Shown: positions 51,778 through 63,608, counted from the stretch's first letter. The stretch: DNA of 64,000 bases from Chloroflexota bacterium (GCA_009838175.1 VXSB01000048.1:1-64000); one strand, 5' to 3'. Notes: a model not told the origin generated them from the sequence alone. Program-made: numbers and translations.

Positions 51778-53883
51778 TTGTTAGGCTTCCTCAAACCGCA
51801 GGACAACCTGACGGATGCTGACCGAGAGCGCGGTCTCTCGGTTATGGACAAGCAGATTTTCGCTGCTGCTGGTGCGGATGGCTTCGTTTCTGCTGGCTTC
51901 CTTTCCGCGTTCGCGCTTCTGATCGGCGCGTCAAACCTGCATATCGGGATCCTGACCGCCATCCCGTTCATTTCGCAGGCACTTCAGATCATCGCGGTAG
52001 TTGCGATCGAGCGCCTACAGATGCGGAAAGTGCTAGTCGTAGTTACCTACTTGATCGCATACTCGACATGGATTCCAGTAGCACTGATACCGCTCATCTT
52101 GGATGTTCCGCATGTAGGTGCAGTGACCTTGCTTTTGGTGTTCGTGGCGATACGTGGTGTGGCTACGTCATTCGTGGTCACAGGTTGGAACAGTTGGCTT
52201 CGAGACATTGTCCCGGTTGATTCGAGTGGGAGTTTCTTCGGGCGTCGTCTTAGACGCGCCACGATCGCGGCGATCATAACTGGTTTGGCGGCAGCGTTAT
52301 TCGTAGATTGGTGGAAAGGATTTTCGGGACCTGAGCAGGAAGTGTTTGGATATTCGATCGCGTTTCTGTTCGGGTCCATAATCCTCGGCTACAGTGCTGT
52401 CGGTTTAATGTCGCGGATACCCGAGCCGCGGATGCAGAGCGTGTTGACCCGATCGTTGGGCGGCACTTTGAAGAATTTAGCCAACCCATTCACGGATGGT
52501 GAATTCCGCAAGTTCGTTAACTTCCTTTTCGTCTTTTACTTTGTCACCAACCTGGCTGTTCCCTTCTTCGCCGTCTACATGCTCAAGCGATTGGATATGC
52601 CCCTTTCCTTCGTCGTTGGGTTAGGCATATTGAGCCAGATAAGCAGCGTCATCTTTTACCAAGTTTGGGGCAACTGGGCCGACCGGTTCGGTAGCAAGGT
52701 CATTTTGTCGATCTCTGCATCGTTGTACTTCTTGGTGATCATCGGTTGGACCTTCTCCACGTTGCCCGATCGCCATGGTGGGACAATACCGATTCTGATC
52801 TTCATGCATCTGCTGCTTGGTGTTGCCCTTGCAGGAGTGAACATCGGCGTGACGTCGTTACGTATGAAGATGGCACCGGCAAATCAGTCGACGTCGTATA
52901 TGGCCGCGGCTTCGTTGGCACTGAACATTGGTGCTGGCACGGCGCCGCTGATTGGAGGCGCATTCGCCGACATCTTCGAAACGCGTAGCTTCAGGATCGC
53001 GATTCAGTGGATCGACCCGAATCGTGTTCTCGACCTTTCGGCGTTTTCCCTCACCGGATTCGACTTCCTCTTTGTAGTCGCGTTCGTCCTAGGTTTCATC
53101 ACGTTTCCGGTCTTGGCGAGGATCCGTGAAGCGGGTGAAACCGACACGGAAACGGTGCTGAACGAGTTAGATCGCCAAACTCGAGAGAACTTGAGGGTAC
53201 TGGGCGCGATGCCGGGCGGTGGATTGGTTTCTCACCTGCCGTTGACCACGCGTTACGTGCCTAGAGTATCGGGATTGGATATCGCCGTAGGAGTCACGGC
53301 TTATCAGATCTCCGCGGCGACCAAATCGCTGTTTGACGCGACGGCGCGCGGTGGCGAGACTGCCAGCCAGGTACGGCGTCAAGTCACGTCGGCCGTCGAG
53401 ACCGCGTCGAAAGGTGCGCGCGGAGCTAGTGCACAGGGCGCTCAGATCGCGTTCGGTGTAGCCAATGGCGCTGTCCACGCGATTGCCGAAGCTGGTACCG
53501 GAACTACGAGACAGTTCCAGACGGCGCTCAGTGCCGCGATCACCGCGACACACGATGTCGTCGGGAACCCTCGGGAAGCATTGGCAGGTGCGGTACAAGG
53601 TGCAGTGGCCGGGACTATCGAAACTGGCTATTCGGATGTCGATTTACCCAGCGCCGTGATCGGACAGGCGCGGGCTGTGGCTCAAGATTTGGGAGTGACC
53701 GAGGAGGAGGCAGTTCAGGTGGCGGCACAGGCAACAATTGATGCACTGGCAGACCTGCCAGTTGATGAGCAGACCGAAGCTTGGGATGCCATCCTGAGTG
53801 AATTGATTGCTGAGGACGACCCACGTCGATCGAACCAAGGTGACGACGTAAGCGAGATGCCTAATCAGCCCTCGAATCCATAA
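51778..53883 (+). CDS. MFS transporter with long Ala-rich C-terminal extension
   Basis: A 701-residue protein. About 12 hydrophobic segments fill residues 25-455, with a major-facilitator loop WGNWADRFGSKVIL. The remaining 245 residues are soluble and Ala/Thr-rich with regular helix-like repeats (SAVETASKGARGASAQGAQIA, split by short linkers) and an acidic tail. The start is TTG at 51778 with CGGAG upstream; ATG at 51844 is an alternative. Such a tail is unusual for MFS proteins. The substrate is unknown. Confidence 0.82.
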   Translation: MLGFLKPQDNLTDADRERGLSVMDKQIFAAAGADGFVSAGFLSAFALLIGASNLHIGILTAIPFISQALQIIAVVAIERLQMRKVLVVVTYLIAYSTWIPVALIPLILDVPHVGAVTLLLVFVAIRGVATSFVVTGWNSWLRDIVPVDSSGSFFGRRLRRATIAAIITGLAAALFVDWWKGFSGPEQEVFGYSIAFLFGSIILGYSAVGLMSRIPEPRMQSVLTRSLGGTLKNLANPFTDGEFRKFVNFLFVFYFVTNLAVPFFAVYMLKRLDMPLSFVVGLGILSQISSVIFYQVWGNWADRFGSKVILSISASLYFLVIIGWTFSTLPDRHGGTIPILIFMHLLLGVALAGVNIGVTSLRMKMAPANQSTSYMAAASLALNIGAGTAPLIGGAFADIFETRSFRIAIQWIDPNRVLDLSAFSLTGFDFLFVVAFVLGFITFPVLARIREAGETDTETVLNELDRQTRENLRVLGAMPGGGLVSHLPLTTRYVPRVSGLDIAVGVTAYQISAATKSLFDATARGGETASQVRRQVTSAVETASKGARGASAQGAQIAFGVANGAVHAIAEAGTGTTRQFQTALSAAITATHDVVGNPREALAGAVQGAVAGTIETGYSDVDLPSAVIGQARAVAQDLGVTEEEAVQVAAQATIDALADLPVDEQTEAWDAILSELIAEDDPRRSNQGDDVSEMPNQPSNP

Positions 53884-53899
53884 GTTGGGAAAATGTTCG

Positions 53900-53932
53900 C
53901 TCGAATCCAGTTTGAATGCAACTGGAATCGAG
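53900..53932 (+). terminator. Hairpin after the MFS gene
   Basis: Arms CTCGAATCCAGTT/AACTGGAATCGAG with one mismatch and loop TGAATGC, followed by ATTTAGTAG. It is positioned 16 bp after the stop codon, so it likely ends the MFS transcript, although the U-run is weak. Confidence 0.5.
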
Positions 53933-54045
53933 ATTTAGTAGTGGTGGGCTGATAAGATTGTAAAGATGAGAAACCGCGTTTCTTAAAGACGCGCGCACGC
54001 GCGTACGCGAGGGACGCCCAATCCAAACCGAGTCCTTGGTCGTAG

Positions 54046-56625
<2,580 letters not shown>

Positions 56626-56928
56626 ATACAAACTGGATCTAAGTACTCAAAATTTCTAAATCCTTAGATAACAACGATAAGCCCGTCAACTTCGTCGAAA
56701 GTTGGCTTGAGAGGTCGTTGTGTGAACTGAGATCAGTGCTCTTGGTCAGCAATCATGATGTCAACACTGTGTTGGTTTGATGTCAAGAGTTGAGGGTCTT
56801 GGTCGAGGCGTTGGTCAGTTATCCGGAAGATCTGCGGTTTGGGCCTGAGATGTTGACAATGTTTCGCGTATGAGTCGCGAGGATGTTGACAACAAGTTGA
56901 CATCGTTGACGCGAAGGTGATGACTCAG
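56626..56928. other. gyrB-pyrE intergenic region with repeated GATGTTGAC motifs
   Basis: No gene is seen. A small hairpin CAACTT/AAGTTG lies at 56687-56704, after gyrB. Five related 9-mers follow: GATGTCAAC (56757), GATGTCAA (56779), GATGTTGAC (56849), GATGTTGAC (56882) and GTTGACATC (56896), the last being the reverse complement of the first. They could be binding sites for one regulator. No DnaA-box match was found. Confidence 0.5.
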
Positions 56929-57528
56929 TTATTCAAACCACTCTTTCAATGTGGCGGTGTCGACTTCCACCCGTCCCTCGGAGTTGCTGGTGAGGATGTT
57001 GAAGAGGGGAATGCCGCGTTCCCGAAGTTTGTCGCTGCCGCCTTGGTTACGGTCCAAGATGCAAAGTGCGATGTTGATCTCAGTGGGTAGCGCGGCAACA
57101 GCATCTACGGCATCAAGTAGTGACCCGCCGGTAGAAATAGTGTCGTCCCAGATTGCAACGCGGTCGCCAGGGGTGATGTGTCCTTCGATCTGCTTGCCCA
57201 TTCCGTGCTGCTTTTGCTCTGACCGGACGAAGTAGCCTTTGAGGTCGTATCCCTTGGTGTGCGCCATCAGGGCGATTCCGCCGATGATGGGGACGGCTGC
57301 TACAGCTGGTCCGCCGAACTGGTGGATGTTGCGTTTTGCGAGGATTTGGAGGAAGATCGAAGCGACGATCTCGACGCTTTCGCCATCGGTTGTCAGCAGC
57401 CGGCCGTCGAAGTAGTAGTAGGATTTGGCACCAGATGAGAGGGTGAAATCGCCGTAGCGCAGAGCCCCGAGTTCCAAAGCACGCTCCAAGAGCCGTTCGG
57501 CGCGTGCTATGGCGTCCGCGTAGTTCAT
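56929..57528 (-). CDS. pyrE: Orotate phosphoribosyltransferase
   Basis: A 199-residue enzyme. The start at 57528 overlaps the nadD stop (ATGA). The PRPP-binding motif reads VAIWDDTISTGGSLLDAV, and the N-terminal substrate block is LRYGDFTLSSGAKSYYYFDG. It couples orotate to PRPP in pyrimidine synthesis. It is the last gene of an obg-nadD-pyrE operon. Confidence 0.95.
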   Translation of the reverse strand: MNYADAIARAERLLERALELGALRYGDFTLSSGAKSYYYFDGRLLTTDGESVEIVASIFLQILAKRNIHQFGGPAVAAVPIIGGIALMAHTKGYDLKGYFVRSEQKQHGMGKQIEGHITPGDRVAIWDDTISTGGSLLDAVDAVAALPTEINIALCILDRNQGGSDKLRERGIPLFNILTSNSEGRVEVDTATLKEWFE

Positions 57529-58118
57529 TGGTAAAGGCCCTTCTCGATGATAAATCTGAGTACTAAATCGGGTAAAACATCCGCTGCGTTTGCGAGGTCG
57601 CCTTGCTCTATCTTGGAGCGGATTTCTGAAGCACTGATGTTGATCATGGGGCCTCGAATCACGAACGCGTTTTTGGGTAGTGACGTCGTGTCGTCCAAAG
57701 GCGCGCCGGGGCGTTCGACGACTACGAAAGTGCACTCTTCGATGAGTTCCTCGTAACGGTGCCAACGGTGGAGGTCAGGAACCGCGTCGGTGCCGATGGC
57801 TAGGATGAATTCGCAGTCGGTGCCGTATCGGGGTCGGAGATCGTTGATGGTGTCGATCGAGTAGGTCGTCTTGTCTCGCACGATATCGACGTCCGATACT
57901 TCGATGCCGCTCTCATCCTCAACCGCCAACTCGACCATTCGCAGTCGATCCTCTGGTGTGGCTACTGGAGCGTCGGGGCGAAGCCATGGACGTCCAGTAG
58001 GGACCATGATGACGGAATCAGCGTCTGATTCGTCGCGCAGGCATTTGGTGATCGCGATGTGTCCATTGTGGACCGGATCGAAGGTCCCGCCAAAGACGAC
58101 GACGCGCCGCGGGCTCAT
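57525..58118 (-). CDS. nadD: Nicotinate-nucleotide adenylyltransferase
   Basis: A 197-residue NadD. The nucleotidyltransferase motif is GGTFDPVHNGHI (residues 10-21), and the late ISASEIRSKI matches the ISSTxIR signature. It makes deamido-NAD from nicotinate mononucleotide and ATP. The start at 58118 overlaps the obg stop by 4 bp. Confidence 0.95.
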   Translation of the reverse strand: MSPRRVVVFGGTFDPVHNGHIAITKCLRDESDADSVIMVPTGRPWLRPDAPVATPEDRLRMVELAVEDESGIEVSDVDIVRDKTTYSIDTINDLRPRYGTDCEFILAIGTDAVPDLHRWHRYEELIEECTFVVVERPGAPLDDTTSLPKNAFVIRGPMINISASEIRSKIEQGDLANAADVLPDLVLRFIIEKGLYQ

Positions 58119-59446
58119 TGCCACTCGAACTCCCATTCGCCGACGAGAATCACGTCGCCGTTCTTGGCGCCGGCCCGACGGAGCGCGGTGGTGACGTTCA
58201 TTCGTTCTAAGCGCTGGTGGTACTGCACCAATGCGTCCCAGTTGTCGAGGTTTGAACCGAGTGCTAGGCGCACTGCCCTGTCGTAGACGATGCGATAGGA
58301 GCCGGCCGCAGTGCGCGCCACCATCCTTGTGTCGGCCATGCGCGGTTGGAACACTGGTAGGTTGTCATCGTCGAGGGGATCGCGGCCGTCTTGGAAATAC
58401 GGCACTTGGGTTGCTTCGTTCGGGGCGGTGTCTTGTTTCCTGATGTCGGCTAGGCGGTAGGAGACGGCTGCGACTAGATCGTCGATGCCTCGTCGGGTGG
58501 CAGCTGAGATGAAATGTACCGGCGTGTCTTCTCCGACCGCTTGACGCACTTCATCCTCAATCTCGTCCCGGAGTAGTTCGACTTCTTCGAGGTCGAGTTT
58601 GTTGATGGCGACGATTTGCGGCGTCTGCGCGAGTCTGGGGTCGAATGCGTCTAGCTCCTGATTGATGGCGCGGATTCGCTCTCCGGGTTCGCCCTCGCTG
58701 CCGTCGACGACGTGGACCAGCAAGCGCGTGCGTTGCATGTGTTTGAGGAACTCGTGGCCAAGTCCGACACCGTCGGATGCGCCTTCGATGAGCCCTGGGA
58801 TGTCGACCGCGGCGAAGGCGTCGATTCCGTGTTCGACGATGCCGAGGACGGGCTCGAGTGTGGTGAAGGGGTAGTCGGCAATCTTTGGGCGGGCGGCGCT
58901 GATTGCGGTGAGGAGGCTGGATTTGCCGGCGTTGGGCATTCCGACCAATCCGACATCGGCGAGGATCTTGAGATTCAATCTCAATTTGACGGTCTCGCCT
59001 GCTTCACCGGCCTCGGCTAGAAGCGGTTCACGATTGACGGGGGTAACGAATGCGGCGTTGCCTAAACCGCCTCGGCCGCCTTTGGCGACTTCGAGGCGCT
59101 GGCCTGGGTGAACGAGATCGCCAAGGAAGATTTCGGGTTCTCCCGCGCGGTCGCCGATGCGCCAGACTTCGGTGCCGACTGGGACGGTGACATCGACGCT
59201 TTCCCCGTTGGCACCGTGGCGCTTGTTTCTTGCGCCGTTGCCGCCGTTTTTGGCGATGAAGTGGCGTCGCCAGCGGAACTTCAGCAACGTGTTCAGTGAA
59301 GGGTCAGCGACTAGGGTGACTGATCCACCGTTACCGCCGTTACCGCCTGCTGGTCCGCCGAGGGGACGTAGCGCTTCCCTGAGGAACGTTACTAGGCCGT
59401 TTCCACCGTTGCCAGCTCTGGCTTCAATCGTGGCTTCATCGATCAT
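58115..59446 (-). CDS. obg: Obg GTPase
   Basis: A 443-residue Obg/CgtA. The Gly-rich Obg fold covers residues 1-157 (GGPAGGNGGNGGSVTL, then NKRHGANGESVDVTVPVGT). The GTPase motifs are GMPNAGKSSLLTA, DIPGLIEGA, NKLDL and SAATRRG. A C-terminal domain of about 100 residues follows. It acts in late 50S assembly and stress control. First gene of the operon with nadD and pyrE, a common bacterial order. Confidence 0.97.
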   Translation of the reverse strand: MIDEATIEARAGNGGNGLVTFLREALRPLGGPAGGNGGNGGSVTLVADPSLNTLLKFRWRRHFIAKNGGNGARNKRHGANGESVDVTVPVGTEVWRIGDRAGEPEIFLGDLVHPGQRLEVAKGGRGGLGNAAFVTPVNREPLLAEAGEAGETVKLRLNLKILADVGLVGMPNAGKSSLLTAISAARPKIADYPFTTLEPVLGIVEHGIDAFAAVDIPGLIEGASDGVGLGHEFLKHMQRTRLLVHVVDGSEGEPGERIRAINQELDAFDPRLAQTPQIVAINKLDLEEVELLRDEIEDEVRQAVGEDTPVHFISAATRRGIDDLVAAVSYRLADIRKQDTAPNEATQVPYFQDGRDPLDDDNLPVFQPRMADTRMVARTAAGSYRIVYDRAVRLALGSNLDNWDALVQYHQRLERMNVTTALRRAGAKNGDVILVGEWEFEWQ

Positions 59447-59506
59447 GTCGCGATTCTAAACGGGGCCAGATTCGAGTTCGGCGTGTGATGCTACTGCACC
59501 GCCCTT

Positions 59507-59533
59507 CTGGATTCTGGCTTTCGCCGGAATGAC
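59507..59533. repeat. Short hairpin repeat (CTGGATTCTGGC type)
   Basis: Arms ATTCTGGC/GCCGGAAT around TTTC, then GAC. Same family as 19025-19051 and 51691-51717. It lies in the divergent gap between obg and the E1 alpha gene. Confidence 0.8.
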
Positions 59534-59634
59534 GTGTGGTGTGCGGGTTTATGAAATAAGATAGGGCAACGCGGTTCAAACTGAATTGTGGAATTGAGTC
59601 GTCGGTTAATTTCCAGACAACGGGAGTATCAGAG

Positions 59635-60627
59635 TTGGAGAACGTCAGCAAGGAAATCCTGGTGCAGATGCTGGAGCGGATGTGGTTGATACGTCATTTC
59701 GAAGTGCGCGTGATGGAAGTTCACTCCGCGGGCGAGTTCACTGGAGCGGCTCATCCCTATATCGGTGAGGAAGCGGTGGCAGTGGGGGCTTGCGCGGCGT
59801 TAAAGGACACCGACTACATCGCTGGGAATCACCGCTCACACGGGCATCCACTCGCCAAGGGTGGCAGCGTGAAGCGCGCGATGGCGGAGCTCTACGGTCG
59901 AGTCGACGGCTATTGCAAGGGGAAGGGCGGATCGATGCACTTGGCGGACTTCTCGATCGGAATCTTGGGAGAGTCGGGCATTGTGGCGTCTTCAGTTCCG
60001 GTGGCGACCGGCGCGGCGCTGGCGGCCAAGATCAGGGGCGAGGACTTTGTATCAATGGTCTTTTTCGGTGACGGGGCATCGAACCAAGGGGCATGCCATG
60101 AGTCGATGAACCTTGCGGCATTGTGGCAGCTGCCAGTTATCTTCCTGTGCGAGAACAACCAGTTCGCGGTGACGACCTCGTATCACGACTCGGTATCGGT
60201 GGAGCACATCTCGGATCGTGCGGCGGCGTACGACATGCCGGGCGTGTTGGTGGATGGTCAGGATGCGATTGCGATGTACGAGGCGACTCGCGAAGCGGTA
60301 GCACGAGGTAGGGCTGGTGAAGGTCCGACGTTGATTGAGGCGCTGACCTATCGCTACGAGGAGCACTCACTCGGACTGGGTCGGGTGCGGCGCGGCGAGT
60401 ACCGCACACAGGACCAGATCGATGAGTGGCGTGAGCGCGATCCGATCGACGTTTTGGAACGAACTCTCACTTCGCAAGGTATCCTTACTCAAGAGGAGTG
60501 CGACGCTATATCAAAAGCGAAAGAGGCGGAGGTCGAGGAGGCGGTGGAGTTCGCCCGAAACAGCCCGTATCCGGAACCAGAGGAACTGTTCGACGACATG
60601 TGGGCGGATCCGATTCCCGCTCCGTAG
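59635..60627 (+). CDS. Pyruvate/acetoin dehydrogenase E1 alpha
   Basis: A 330-residue thiamine-diphosphate subunit. The TPP motif is GDGASNQGACHESMNLAALW (the GDG...NN block ends in CENNQ), and the phosphorylation-loop-like RYEEHSLGLGRV is present. The start is TTG at 59635 with GGGAG upstream. With the E1 beta gene 51 bp downstream it forms an E1 decarboxylase for pyruvate, acetoin or a branched 2-oxoacid. No E2 or E3 gene is in the window, so the acceptor is unclear. Confidence 0.93.
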   Translation: MENVSKEILVQMLERMWLIRHFEVRVMEVHSAGEFTGAAHPYIGEEAVAVGACAALKDTDYIAGNHRSHGHPLAKGGSVKRAMAELYGRVDGYCKGKGGSMHLADFSIGILGESGIVASSVPVATGAALAAKIRGEDFVSMVFFGDGASNQGACHESMNLAALWQLPVIFLCENNQFAVTTSYHDSVSVEHISDRAAAYDMPGVLVDGQDAIAMYEATREAVARGRAGEGPTLIEALTYRYEEHSLGLGRVRRGEYRTQDQIDEWRERDPIDVLERTLTSQGILTQEECDAISKAKEAEVEEAVEFARNSPYPEPEELFDDMWADPIPAP

Positions 60628-60678
60628 CCAACGGCCTTCAGAAATACTGGACCCAAAGAGTTTGAAAGCACCCCAAAA

Positions 60679-61653
60679 ATGGCATCCAACGCGATCTACG
60701 TAGAGGCTATCAATCAGGCGATCATCGAGGAGATGGCGCGTGACCAAAGCGTTTTCATCATGGGCGAGGATATTCGCCGCTCCGTTTATGGCGCGACTGC
60801 TGGATTATTGGATCAGTTCGGAGAGAAACGCGTGCTCGACACGCCATTGTCTGAGAACGGTTTCTTCGGGGCTGCGATCGGAGCCTCTCTAGTGGGGATG
60901 CGTCCGATCGTGGAGACGCTGACCAGCTTCATGTGGGTGGCGATGGACCAGTTGGTGAGCCAAGCGGCGAAGATGCGGTACATGTTCGGCGGGCAGGCGA
61001 CGTTGCCGGTGGTGTATCGGGCGACGATGTTCTATGGCGGAGGTTCGGCGGCGCACCACTCGGACCGCTCGTACCCGATGTTCATGAATATGCCGGGGTT
61101 CAAGATTCTTGTTCCGGCGACACCGCGCGATGCTAAGGGCCTGTTGAAGACGGCGATCCGCGACAATGATCCATGCATCGTGTTCGAGGATGGGACGTTA
61201 GGTGGTTCTTCAGGCGAAGTTGAAGAGGGCGAAGCAGCATTGGTTCCCTTCGGCGTAGCGGACGTGCCACGATCCGGAACTGATGTGACTGTGGTGGCGA
61301 TCGCGGGTGCGGTTCCTATGGCGTTGCGGTCTGCGGAGGAGCTGGAGGACGAGGGAGTATCAGTGGAAGTCATTGATCCGCGCACCTTGGTCCCGTTGGA
61401 TAAGGACGCTATCTTGGAGTCGGTTGCCAAAACCGGCCGATTGGTTGTAGCCGATCCGGCGCACAAAGTATGCAGCGCCGCGTCTGAAGTCGCATCAATT
61501 GTGTCGCAGGAGGGTTTCTGGGATCTTCAGGCGCCCATCATGAAAGTGGCCGCTGAGCAGGTTCACATCCCGTACACCCCGGTGCTTGAGCGCTTGGTAT
61601 ACCCGTCGTCAGAGAAAATCTCCGACGCGGTGCGCGCCACTTTGGAGGATTAA
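60679..61653 (+). CDS. Pyruvate/acetoin dehydrogenase E1 beta
   Basis: A 324-residue transketolase-like subunit. Typical blocks are QAIIEEMARDQSVFIMGEDI, DTPLSENGFFGAAIGASLVG and the C-terminal EVIDPRTLVPLDKDAI. It pairs with the preceding alpha subunit. The Fur-family gene begins only 2 bp after its stop, an uncommon junction. Confidence 0.94.
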   Translation: MASNAIYVEAINQAIIEEMARDQSVFIMGEDIRRSVYGATAGLLDQFGEKRVLDTPLSENGFFGAAIGASLVGMRPIVETLTSFMWVAMDQLVSQAAKMRYMFGGQATLPVVYRATMFYGGGSAAHHSDRSYPMFMNMPGFKILVPATPRDAKGLLKTAIRDNDPCIVFEDGTLGGSSGEVEEGEAALVPFGVADVPRSGTDVTVVAIAGAVPMALRSAEELEDEGVSVEVIDPRTLVPLDKDAILESVAKTGRLVVADPAHKVCSAASEVASIVSQEGFWDLQAPIMKVAAEQVHIPYTPVLERLVYPSSEKISDAVRATLED

Positions 61654-61655
61654 AC

Positions 61656-62123
61656 ATGCCGCGCACGCCCGATTCGATAGTCACAGCCTTGCTTGAGCGG
61701 AACGCACGAGTCACTGCTCCGCGACGAGAAATCATCGACTGCATCTCGCAAGTGCCTCGGACGTTCACCGCCGAGGATGTGTGTGGCGAGCTGCCTCACA
61801 TTGGTCGGGCAACGGTTTACCGCACCCTCAAGATCTTGCAGGATGCAGACATTATCTGCAAGGTGGTGATGCCCGGCGATGAGATGGCATACAGTGTCTC
61901 AGCAGACTTGGATCACGAACCCGGAGCTGCGAACATACCGCCTCACCACCACCACGCGGTATGCACGGTATGCACCGCCGTCCGGTACTTCAACGCAGAA
62001 GCAATCGAACGCGCGATCAAGGCTTTGAGTTTGTCGGTGGAAGGCGTCATGGGGGAAATCATCGACCATCGGATAGAGGTTTACGATGTTTGCCCGCGGT
62101 GTGTTGCGACCGATCCTGAGTAA
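61656..62123 (+). CDS. Fur-family metalloregulator
   Basis: A 155-residue regulator. The winged-helix DNA-binding part (TAEDVCGELPHIGRATVYRTLKIL) precedes a dimerisation domain with the metal-site PHHHHAVC and two CxxC pairs (CTVC and CPRC) for structural zinc. It could be Fur, Zur or PerR; the neighbouring zinc exporter and His-rich protein favour zinc sensing. It is probably co-transcribed with the E1 genes, which would tie its level to carbon metabolism. Confidence 0.9.
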   Translation: MPRTPDSIVTALLERNARVTAPRREIIDCISQVPRTFTAEDVCGELPHIGRATVYRTLKILQDADIICKVVMPGDEMAYSVSADLDHEPGAANIPPHHHHAVCTVCTAVRYFNAEAIERAIKALSLSVEGVMGEIIDHRIEVYDVCPRCVATDPE

Positions 62124-62221
62124 GATATCTCACCACCGAAGTCTTCCTTAATCAAGCCTTCCTTTTCCATTGGTCGGGTTCCTGGTTTCGAGAAGAAACA
62201 ACTTAATGTTGCCGCAATGGC

Positions 62222-62267
62222 ATTGAGATATTATATCGACGCAATGCAAAGATATTGAGATATACTG
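62222..62267 (+). promoter_or_regulatory. Tandem operator-like repeats before the zinc exporter gene
   Basis: ATTGAGATAT occurs at 62222-62231 and 62254-62263, 32 bp apart (three helical turns), each followed after a few bases by TCGA. The first copy contains the palindrome GATATTATATC and is flanked by GCATTG and CAATGC. AT-rich dyads of this kind suit Fur-family binding. The rest of the 62124-62454 gap shows no gene. Confidence 0.5.
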
Positions 62268-62454
62268 TCGAAACTCCGCCTAGCGCACACATTAATAGAT
62301 ACTGAATCTCGATAAATGGTAGTTGGGCAATGTGGGACATTTGCGTGTCACGCGATGCTAAATCTTGGCTGTGCAAATTCCAAAGTCAATATACAATGCT
62401 TTTATTCATACGGCGAGGGCGACCCAATCTCAGACGGCTCTAGGCGAAACGATC

Positions 62455-63564
62455 ATGACTGAAAGACGAATATCCGACGAAGCGTCGGGTTCTTCTCGGC
62501 ATGATCATTCGGGCCACGTTCATGATTATGACGATCACGGCCACGAACACCACGACCATTCCAGTCATTCTCATGACGATCATGACCATGGCGATCACGG
62601 CCATGGTCACGGACATCACGACCATGACCACGATCACTCCCACGACTATCGGGAAGCCGGTCGGCGAAGCCTGTGGATCTCTTTCTTCCTGATCAGCAGT
62701 TTCATGATCGCCGAGGTCATCGGCGGCATCTTGTCGGGCTCACTCGCCCTGTTGGCCGATGCCGGGCACATGATCACTGACGCATTGGCTATAGGCCTAG
62801 CTCTATTCGCTCTATGGATCGGGGACAGAGTTGAAGATGCGGCGAGGACGTACGGTTTCCGGCGTGCCGAGGTGCTGGCAGCGTTGATCAATGCGATATC
62901 GCTTTGGATCATCGTCGCATGGATCTTCTTCGAGGCTTATCACCGCATTCGCGGCATCGAAGAGGCCCATGTCGAAGGACCGCTTATGCTGATCGTCGGC
63001 GCGCTTGGACTAGTCGTAAACATCGTCGCGGCTTGGATCCTGCATGGCAGTTCCGAACACAGTTTGAACGTTGAAGGTGCTTTCTGGCACGTGATGGGAG
63101 ACCTGCTCGGTTCCGTTGGTGTGGTGGTCTCGGGGCTGGTAATCATCTTTACCGGATGGGATTTGATCGACCCTATCATCAGCGTGTTGATCGGCCTACT
63201 CATACTCGTCAGCTCTTGGGGTCTCGCAAAGAAGGTCCTGGTTGTGCTGTTGGAAGGAGTGCCGCAACACGTTGATGTCGAGCAACTCTGTGGTCAAATC
63301 GAGGATCTGCCTCATGTCACGCTCGTGCATGATGTCCATGTTTGGACGATAGCCTCGGGCTACGAATCGATGACCGCGCACGTTCTCGTCGATCCTGATC
63401 TGGCCAAAGAAGATACCGAAGCACTGCTGCGCCGGATTCGAGAAATCGCCCGGGATGAGCACGGGATCCATCACCTCACGGTGCAAATCGAGCAAACCGT
63501 GTCGGGATGCACTGAGGACCACCTCGTGAGTTACTTGCTCGAGAGGGCACGACACGTTATCTAG
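62455..63564 (+). CDS. Cation diffusion facilitator (zinc exporter)
   Basis: A 369-residue CDF protein. The N-terminal 65 residues hold over 20 His in HDHDH-type runs. Six membrane segments follow. The transport site is seen as His/Asp in LADAGHMITDAL (TM2) and WHVMGDLLGS (TM5), the zinc-type HD-HD set. A C-terminal cytosolic domain (HVTLVHDVHVWTIASGYESM) completes a ZitB/CzcD-like protein. The start at 62455 is the in-frame ATG best matching the family. Proton-driven Zn(II) export is expected. Confidence 0.93.
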   Translation: MTERRISDEASGSSRHDHSGHVHDYDDHGHEHHDHSSHSHDDHDHGDHGHGHGHHDHDHDHSHDYREAGRRSLWISFFLISSFMIAEVIGGILSGSLALLADAGHMITDALAIGLALFALWIGDRVEDAARTYGFRRAEVLAALINAISLWIIVAWIFFEAYHRIRGIEEAHVEGPLMLIVGALGLVVNIVAAWILHGSSEHSLNVEGAFWHVMGDLLGSVGVVVSGLVIIFTGWDLIDPIISVLIGLLILVSSWGLAKKVLVVLLEGVPQHVDVEQLCGQIEDLPHVTLVHDVHVWTIASGYESMTAHVLVDPDLAKEDTEALLRRIREIARDEHGIHHLTVQIEQTVSGCTEDHLVSYLLERARHVI

Positions 63565-63588
63565 GCCGAGCAAGCGGACAATACAAAA

Positions 63589-63608
63589 AGGCACCCTCGC
63601 GGGTGCCT
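63589..63608 (-). terminator. Intrinsic terminator for the His-rich gene
   Basis: Stem AGGCACCC/GGGTGCCT with loop TCGC. On the minus strand it is followed by TTTTTGT, a proper U-run, so it suits the His-rich gene. It lies between two convergent genes and may also slow the exporter transcript. Confidence 0.8.

Noticed and set aside
56626-56928. Replication origin near gyrB
   Set aside because: No DnaA boxes (TTATCCACA-like) and no dnaA or dnaN gene were seen; gyrB alone is not sufficient.
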